A DNA stretch of 10,465 bases from Nitrososphaerales archaeon TH5888 (GTDB lineage Archaea; Thermoproteota; Nitrososphaeria; Nitrososphaerales; Nitrososphaeraceae): positions 1 to 10,465 of the forward strand of contig JAATVN010000137.1 in the NCBI GenBank assembly GCA_014523595.1. Reading direction: 5' to 3'. Within the stretch, counting starts at the first letter, position 1. Each line of letters begins with the position of its first letter. The notes beneath the pieces are model-generated. The model was not told where the DNA came from. It did no database searches and saw only the letters and a list, made by a program, of their open reading frames with translations. The position numbers and the translations under genes were made by a program. Below are positions 6,837-10,465 of this stretch, piece after piece.

Positions 6837-7439
6837 TTACTTGGCCCATTCATTAAGCCATTGTAGAAATGGTATTATTGGATCATCATAAGTCAATTTC
6901 GCTGAATTCTTGACATTGAATCCGAGCATTAGCATTCGTCCCTCTAATTGTTCTGCTAAATCTGGAGGAAGGTCTGTACCTCTGAGAGGATTGAATAGCT
7001 TGAAAAAGTAATCTTGTTTGTAGTACGCCAAATGCCATGCGTAACACTCTGAAAGAATTGTAGGGTCTCTTGATATTCTTTTAGTTGTATCAAAATTTAT
7101 TTTCTTGTTGCTATTTTTGTTATTTGAATCAATCAAGATTTGCATTGATCTCTTGTTAAAATTTTCTCTCAGAGATTCTTGGTTCATACTTAGGGGATTA
7201 TTTGCATAAATTCTAACTTGCCTCGTAATTTGCTCCATCGTCTTTCTCGCTATATCTTTAACATTTGTAATTTCTAATTCACCGTTTACCTTATGATCTT
7301 TACCAAAGATGTAAAAAGAAGCAATTATCTCTTCTTTTTGGGTGAACGGCAGGTTGGTTTTACCGTTTAAGAAGTCTAAAACTCTATTCGAAAAATCTCT
7401 GGGTATAAAGATTCCCATATATGAATCAGAAATAATCAA
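6837..7439 (-). CDS. Hypothetical 200-residue protein, upstream of aIF2-beta
   Basis: I do not recognise this protein. It is 200 residues, hydrophilic, with no signal peptide, no membrane segment and only one cysteine (Cys132), so it is probably cytosolic. An Asn/Lys/Ser-rich stretch (DSNNKNSNKKIN, 104-115) looks like a flexible linker between two folded halves. The N-terminal half is mixed (YMGIFIPRDFSNRVLDFLNG). The C-terminal half is aromatic-rich (ECYAWHLAYYKQDYFFKLF, 131-149) and ends with a Trp-rich helix (PFLQWLNEWAK). Residues 60-75 (VKDIARKTMEQITRQV) may be a helix. The frame begins at TTG 7439; ATG 7418 is an alternative start. A minus-strand box CTTTTATTAT (7467-7476) favours the TTG. 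It ends 26 bases before aIF2-beta, so the two may be co-transcribed, which is the only hint to its role. Composition matches the neighbours. Confidence 0.7.
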   Translation of the reverse strand: MIISDSYMGIFIPRDFSNRVLDFLNGKTNLPFTQKEEIIASFYIFGKDHKVNGELEITNVKDIARKTMEQITRQVRIYANNPLSMNQESLRENFNKRSMQILIDSNNKNSNKKINFDTTKRISRDPTILSECYAWHLAYYKQDYFFKLFNPLRGTDLPPDLAEQLEGRMLMLGFNVKNSAKLTYDDPIIPFLQWLNEWAK

Positions 7440-7507
7440 CTTCTGCGTTCATCAAAGCTTATTGGGATAATAAAAGTAACACAAAGTAATAAAAATATAG
7501 TTTTTGG

Positions 7508-7513
7508 AAAAAA
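7508..7513 (-). terminator. Oligo-T terminator after the ferredoxin gene
   Basis: On the coding strand a run of six T follows the ferredoxin stop by about 14 bases, and more T-rich sequence follows in the 88-bp gap. Archaeal polymerase terminates at such oligo-T stretches without needing a hairpin. It separates the ferredoxin transcript from the downstream hypothetical gene. Confidence 0.4.
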
Positions 7514-7527
7514 TGAGGTAAGATTAC

Positions 7528-8064
7528 CTAGTGTGCGTGTGGTGGTGGAGCACTACCCTTTGACAGAGCTTCATTGAATGTTCCTGAAGCCTTTTCATGG
7601 AATTCAAGTGAAGACTGATCTACTTTTACAGCTTGTGGCGGACAAACCGATACACAGGCCATACACCAAATGCAATCATGTTCACGAATTGCATCTGCCT
7701 TGTCGGTATAATCTTTACGTTCTTCTTTGACCGTGCTACCTGTTCCCTTCCATGTTTGATTTTTTGCCTCTTTAGCAGGAACGTCATGTTCTGTTCTATA
7801 CCACTGGAATACCTGTACTGGACATGCTTCGATACAAGCACCATCGGCAACACATGAATCCCAATCGACTGCTACCATAGTACCACTTACACCAAGTGGT
7901 TCTATTTGTTCACCCCTTGCTGCGTAGGCTGCTTTTACTTCTTCATTTTCTGCAGCTTCTTGTAGTTTTCCTGGTCCCCACATGAAATGGAAATGTTCAC
8001 CATCATCAAGTTGTATCTTACCAGCGACTTCATGATTTTTTGGAAAGTCCGGATCTATAGGCAT
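7528..8064 (-). CDS. Extended dicluster ferredoxin related to Sulfolobus zinc-ferredoxin
   Basis: This is a 178-residue soluble electron carrier, likely serving ferredoxin-dependent oxidoreductases such as 2-oxoacid enzymes. Two iron-sulfur motifs are seen: CVADGACIEACP (Cys71, Cys77, Cys81), where Asp74 stands at the usual second Cys, and CIWCMACVSVCP (Cys131, Cys134, Cys137, Cys141). This suggests one [3Fe-4S] (or Asp-ligated) and one [4Fe-4S] cluster, as in the Sulfolobus protein. The N-terminal extension also aligns (PIDPDFPKNHEVAGK, then WGPGKL, then LGVSGTMVAVDWDSC). From memory, the Sulfolobus zinc site uses His16, His19, His34 and an Asp. The first two may correspond to His24/His26, but the His34 position is Ser60 here, so zinc binding is doubtful. 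A linker of ~40 residues separates the clusters, and the tail is APPPHAH. A strong TATA box suggests high expression. Confidence 0.9.
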   Translation of the reverse strand: MPIDPDFPKNHEVAGKIQLDDGEHFHFMWGPGKLQEAAENEEVKAAYAARGEQIEPLGVSGTMVAVDWDSCVADGACIEACPVQVFQWYRTEHDVPAKEAKNQTWKGTGSTVKEERKDYTDKADAIREHDCIWCMACVSVCPPQAVKVDQSSLEFHEKASGTFNEALSKGSAPPPHAH

Positions 8065-8092
8065 CTTTATCGTTTTGATCTTTGTCTGAATA

Positions 8093-8101
8093 TTATATAA
8101 A
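8093..8101 (-). promoter_or_regulatory. TATA box of the ferredoxin gene
   Basis: The minus strand reads TTTATATAA, centred 33 bases before the ATG at 8064, which gives a leader of about 7 bases. It is the best match to the archaeal TATA consensus in this window and lies in the 94-bp gap after the DegT-family gene. Confidence 0.55.
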
Positions 8102-8158
8102 CCATATGTGAAATGCCGAGCCCAATTATTAGGATCTACTGATATCTACAGAGGACTT

Positions 8159-9265
8159 CTATGACTGTATCGCTTCTTCAACTTTGTTGGCCATAAAATC
8201 CAGGTCCTTTTCTGTAATTGAGGGATGTACGGGTAGCGAGAGAACACTTTTTGAAGCCCATTCTGTTATCTCTAGTTCTCCATTATGAAATTGTGAGTAG
8301 AATGGTGTTTCATGAACTGGTGGATCATAATAAATAGTTGCGCCGATTCCACTGTCATTTAGGAATTTTTTTACCTTGTCTCGAGAATCATTTAAGGCCA
8401 CTGTATAGAGATACCAATTATATTTTGTCCTCTGGTTTTCGTGTGGCAGGACAATATTTTTATTCTTAATTTTATCGCCTAACAGCTGCCCTAGCTTTTT
8501 TGCGTTATTGGCCCTTGTGTCCAACATGGATTGAATCTTTTTCATCTGAGTTTTTGCAATAGCTGCCGAAATTTCTGGTAATCTCATATTGAAACCTATT
8601 ATCCGTGTATCATACCCACTCACCATTCCATGATTTCGAATCATTCGCAGCTTTTCTGCAAATTCATCGCTATTGGTAGTAATTGCACCGCCTTCGCCTG
8701 AGGTCAAGACTTTTGACGCATACATGCTAAAACACCCCATTTGACCTATTGTCCCTGTCTGGTTTCCATCGAATGTGGATCCTAATGATTGACAGGCATC
8801 TTCTATAACCATCAATGAATGTTTATTTGCTATCTCCAATATTTCATCCATCTTTGCAGGATGTCCGTATAGGTGAACTGGGATTATTGCCCTTGTTTTT
8901 TTGGTAATCTTGCCTTGTAAATCCTGAGGATTCATTGTATAGGTATCTTTCTCAATATCGACAAAGACCGGTTTGGCCCCTGTACACGCGACTGAATTTG
9001 CAGTTGCAACAAATGTAAATGATGGGATCAATATTTCGTCTGCTTCTTTGATCCCTGCAGCAAGAATTGAAGCGTGCAAGGCGGCAGTGCCAGAATTTAC
9101 TGCGATCGCATGTTTAATATGCAAGAAATTAGCCAACAGCCCTTCAAAATCCTGAACTCTTTTACCGCCAGAATTAGAGGCGGAGGTTAAAATTCCCTCA
9201 TCCAGTACCTTGAGAATCTCTTGTCTTTCATCATCATTTATTTGTGGTTTATTTATGGGTATCAT
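8159..9265 (-). CDS. DegT/DnrJ/EryC1/StrS-family PLP-dependent sugar aminotransferase
   Basis: The family transfers an amino group, usually from glutamate, to a keto-sugar nucleotide during synthesis of amino sugars for glycans or glycoproteins. The 368 residues are a normal length. Motifs are VNSGTAALHASILAAGI (56-72) for the cofactor phosphate, FVDIEKDTYTMNP (101-113), IIPVHLYGHPAKM (127-139), IEDACQSLG (154-162) with Asp156 expected at the pyridine nitrogen, and SMYASKVLTSGEGGAI (180-195) with Lys185 as the expected Schiff-base lysine. RNHGMVSGYD and GFNMRLPEISAAI are typical of the C-terminal substrate region. The acceptor sugar cannot be read from sequence; a perosamine- or 4-amino-sugar-type substrate is likely. 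Unusually, no glycosyltransferase or sugar-nucleotide genes lie nearby. ATG 9265 is the start and has its own TATA box. The protein is cytosolic. Confidence 0.93.
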   Translation of the reverse strand: MIPINKPQINDDERQEILKVLDEGILTSASNSGGKRVQDFEGLLANFLHIKHAIAVNSGTAALHASILAAGIKEADEILIPSFTFVATANSVACTGAKPVFVDIEKDTYTMNPQDLQGKITKKTRAIIPVHLYGHPAKMDEILEIANKHSLMVIEDACQSLGSTFDGNQTGTIGQMGCFSMYASKVLTSGEGGAITTNSDEFAEKLRMIRNHGMVSGYDTRIIGFNMRLPEISAAIAKTQMKKIQSMLDTRANNAKKLGQLLGDKIKNKNIVLPHENQRTKYNWYLYTVALNDSRDKVKKFLNDSGIGATIYYDPPVHETPFYSQFHNGELEITEWASKSVLSLPVHPSITEKDLDFMANKVEEAIQS

Positions 9266-9292
9266 AAGTGATTCACTTGACTAATAATTTCC

Positions 9293-9302
9293 TATTATAC
9301 AA
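9293..9302 (-). promoter_or_regulatory. Likely TATA box of the DegT-family gene
   Basis: The minus strand reads TTGTATAATA, centred about 32 bases before the ATG at 9265, giving a leader of about 5 bases. The 127-bp gap 9266-9392 holds this box and the plus-strand tRNA promoter; nothing else was recognised in it. Confidence 0.45.
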
Positions 9303-9360
9303 AATAATAATGCCATTTATAATTAAAACGGCCCATTTGCCTATTGACAGCATTTAAACA

Positions 9361-9370
9361 AATAAAAATA
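9361..9370 (+). promoter_or_regulatory. Likely TATA box of the tRNA-Ser gene
   Basis: AATAAAAATA is centred 26-27 bases before the tRNA 5' end at 9393, the usual archaeal spacing. Surrounding sequence is AT-rich, so the exact box is uncertain. Confidence 0.35.
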
Positions 9371-9411
9371 AGAAATATTCCAAGAAATTCAAGCAGATGT
9401 GGCAGAGTGGT

Positions 9412-9433
9412 CTTCTTAGATTTAAGAACACAA
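9412..9433 (+). other. Predicted noncanonical intron in the tRNA D-loop (22 nt)
   Basis: This insertion folds as TTCTT (9413-9417) / AAGAA (9424-9428) with a 6-base loop. It sits on a short helix GTG (9407-9409) / CAC (9429-9431). Three-base bulges GTC (9410-9412) and AAT (9432-9434) flank that helix, and the D-stem forms the outer helix. This is a relaxed bulge-helix-bulge, the substrate of archaeal tRNA splicing endonuclease, with cuts expected after the second base of each bulge. Confidence 0.65.
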
Positions 9434-9451
9434 TAATGCGTCGGCCTTGAG

Positions 9452-9465
9452 TCAGGCCGAAAGAA
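9452..9465 (+). other. Predicted canonical-position tRNA intron (14 nt, after position 37)
   Basis: The intron follows G37 (9451) and precedes A38 (9466). Anticodon-loop bases CTT (9446-9448) can pair with AAG (9461-9463), leaving three-base bulges AGT (9450-9452) and AAA (9464-9466). The fourth pair of the central helix would be a G-A mismatch, so the bulge-helix-bulge is imperfect. Cutting after the second base of each bulge gives a 7-base anticodon loop. Confidence 0.65.
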
Positions 9466-9528
9466 AGCCGATTCGCCTTCGGGCGAGCAGGAGTTCAAAT
9501 CTCCTCATCTGCGCCATATTCTATCTGA

Positions 9529-9557
9529 AATCTCAAAAGTATTTACTTAATGAGATT
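9529..9557. repeat. Imperfect palindrome between tRNA-Ser and the sugar dehydrogenase gene
   Basis: Outer arms AATCTCA (9529-9535) and TGAGATT (9551-9557) are perfect reverse complements. Inside them AAGT (9537-9540) and ACTT (9545-9548) also pair around ATTT, with only a 1x2 base mismatch between the two stems. The element lies 12 bases after the tRNA CCA end and about 45 bases before the ATG at 9602, just upstream of TATA-like boxes. It could be an operator or a 3' hairpin of the tRNA precursor. Confidence 0.5.
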
Positions 9558-9570
9558 GATTAGATTGGAA

Positions 9571-9590
9571 AATTAAATAGAATTATAAAA
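9571..9590 (+). promoter_or_regulatory. TATA-like boxes of the sugar dehydrogenase gene
   Basis: Two candidates are seen: AATTAAAT (9571-9578) is 26 bases before the ATG at 9602, and TTATAAAA (9583-9590) is 26 bases before the ATG at 9611. Each would give a leaderless transcript at its own ATG, so the choice of box decides the protein start. The second is the better match to consensus. Confidence 0.4.
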
Positions 9591-9601
9591 AATCACTTGT
9601 A

Positions 9602-10465
9602 ATGCAGCATATGGAAAGAAGACAGCTAATTCGACTTGTTATCCCTTCGGCACTTGTTATTATTGTTAGCATCATGACCATGAAATATTCCCCTTCTGAA
9701 ACCTTGGTGCCATTACCTTCTCCAGTATCAAATACAGGCAACTTAACAAACTCAAAGGGAGTAGAAATTACTGCACAGGGATTGCAAGCTCCAAGGGCTA
9801 TCGATATTTCTAAGGACGGAAGAATTTTCATTACAGAAAAACGTGGAAGTATTAGAGTTGTTGAAAATGGTACCCTCTTAGCAGAGCCATTAGGTGACAT
9901 AAAGGTTGAAAACATAGGGGATGGCGGTTTACTGGGTCTTACACTGCATCCAAATTTTACGCAGAATCACATGTTCTATGTATATTACACATACTCAAAT
10001 AACACCGGATTATTCAACAGAGTTTTGATGCTCCAAGAAAGCAACAATAGAATAATTGGTTCAAAGACAATAGTGGACGGTATTCCGGGGGGTGAATATC
10101 GTGATGGTGGTCGCATTAAATTTGGACCAGACGGAAAACTTTATGTGTCAACTGGAGATGCCTCAACTCCAGAACTATCTCAGGACTTGAATTCACTGGC
10201 AGGAAAAATTCTTCGTGTTAATGAAGATGGAACTATTCCGCATGATAATCCATTTTCAAATTCAAGCGTGTATGCATATGGTTTCAGGAATGTTCAAGGA
10301 TTAGCATGGGATATAGAAAGTGGGGAGCTATATGCTTCTGATCAGGGAGCAGCTGGCAATGACGAAATAAATTTGGTGTTACCAGGTAAGAATTATGGTT
10401 GGCCCAACGAAGAATGCAATAGTAACGGTGAGAATACTGGACCGTTGCTTTGTTTTAATCCATCT
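9602..10465 (+). CDS. PQQ-dependent glucose/sorbosone dehydrogenase-family protein, N-terminal part (3' end outside window)
   Basis: The frame stays open to the window end, giving 288 residues of a longer beta-propeller protein. Residues ~8-27 (QLIRLVIPSALVIIVSIM) are a signal peptide or membrane anchor, so the enzyme would face outward. Family motifs in order: GLQAPRAIDISKDGRIFITEKRG (60-82, in part), GDGGLLGLTLHPNF (106-119), DGGRIKFGPDGKLYVSTGD (168-186), LAGKILRVNEDGTIP (199-213), YGFRNVQGLAWD (226-237), and DEINLVLPGKNYGWP (254-268). Members oxidise aldose sugars with the PQQ cofactor. The catalytic His normally found just before the DGGR/NGGR motif appears as Arg167 (EYRDGGR), while the Arg-Asn pair (229-230) is kept, so activity is uncertain. 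The start is ATG 9602 or ATG 9611. It is preceded by a palindrome and TATA-like boxes. The acceptor, substrate and C-terminal half are not visible. Confidence 0.87.
   Translation, partial: MQHMERRQLIRLVIPSALVIIVSIMTMKYSPSETLVPLPSPVSNTGNLTNSKGVEITAQGLQAPRAIDISKDGRIFITEKRGSIRVVENGTLLAEPLGDIKVENIGDGGLLGLTLHPNFTQNHMFYVYYTYSNNTGLFNRVLMLQESNNRIIGSKTIVDGIPGGEYRDGGRIKFGPDGKLYVSTGDASTPELSQDLNSLAGKILRVNEDGTIPHDNPFSNSSVYAYGFRNVQGLAWDIESGELYASDQGAAGNDEINLVLPGKNYGWPNEECNSNGENTGPLLCFNPS

Larger units (their letters stand above)
9393..9516 (+). tRNA. tRNA-Ser(UGA) with two predicted introns, CCA encoded
   Basis: The acceptor stem pairs GCAGATG (9393-9399) with CATCTGC (9506-9512), followed by G and an encoded CCA (9514-9516). 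The T arm is AGGAG / TTCAAAT / CTCCT (9489-9505). A long variable arm typical of Ser (TCGCC-TTCG-GGCGA, 9473-9486) is present. The anticodon stem pairs TCGGC (9441-9445) with GCCGA (9467-9471), but 21 bases lie between them instead of 7. Removing 14 bases at 9452-9465, after position 37, leaves the loop CTTGAGA with anticodon TGA. The D-arm also needs a deletion: removing 22 bases (9412-9433) restores GGCAGAGTGGTTAATGC, a standard Ser D-arm. The mature tRNA would be 88 nt including CCA. Ser is supported by the long variable arm and anticodon. Intron borders are inferred by eye and could shift by a base or two. Confidence 0.88.

Noticed and set aside
9295..9498. Minus-strand open frame across the tRNA region
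   Set aside because: It runs antisense through the tRNA-Ser gene and its promoter and shows no protein family features.
9583..9915. Minus-strand open frame of 110 codons
   Set aside because: It lies antisense to the clear sugar dehydrogenase gene, whose plus-strand frame carries recognisable family motifs over the same bases.

Overview
The window looks like a chromosomal segment of an ammonia-oxidising-type archaeon (Thaumarchaeota / Nitrososphaeria). The evidence is an Orc1/Cdc6 initiator, translation factor aIF2-beta, ribosomal protein S26e, a CDP-alcohol phosphatidyltransferase of the archaeal lipid type, a Sulfolobus-like extended ferredoxin, TATA-like boxes close to starts (many probably leaderless), and a tRNA that appears to carry introns. 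The DNA is AT-rich and start codons often look like TTG or GTG. The genus cannot be fixed from this window; a low-GC soil lineage such as Nitrosocosmicus is a guess. No mobile elements, CRISPR arrays or phage genes are seen.

Layout. Plus strand, 1-722: the 3' end of an orc1/cdc6 gene, overlapped by a small winged-helix gene. Plus strand, 844-2466: CTP synthase (pyrG), converging with one base of separation on a minus-strand NAD kinase-like gene (2468-3475) that ends in a winged-helix domain. Next on the minus strand is a PfkB-family kinase (3530-4444), divergent from rps26e (4543-4830). Minus strand, 4845-5444: a CDP-alcohol phosphatidyltransferase, preceded by a 17-bp-period tandem repeat. 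Minus strand, 5613-6281: a secreted matrixin-like zinc protease. Minus strand, 6343-7439: aIF2-beta with an unrecognised 200-residue gene just upstream. Minus strand, 7528-8064: a ferredoxin. Minus strand, 8159-9265: a DegT-family aminotransferase. Plus strand, 9393-9516: a tRNA-Ser(UGA) that folds only if two short insertions are removed. Plus strand, 9602 to the window end: the 5' part of a membrane-anchored or secreted PQQ-type sugar dehydrogenase, running off the edge.

Most genes are core housekeeping functions: replication, CTP and NADP supply, translation, lipid head groups and electron transfer. They are mostly in single-gene units or pairs rather than one large operon. The points most worth attention are the NAD kinase with an altered GGDGT motif fused to a DNA-binding-type domain, the apparently double-intron tRNA-Ser, the sugar dehydrogenase with Arg where the catalytic His is expected, and the ferredoxin that seems to have lost one zinc ligand.
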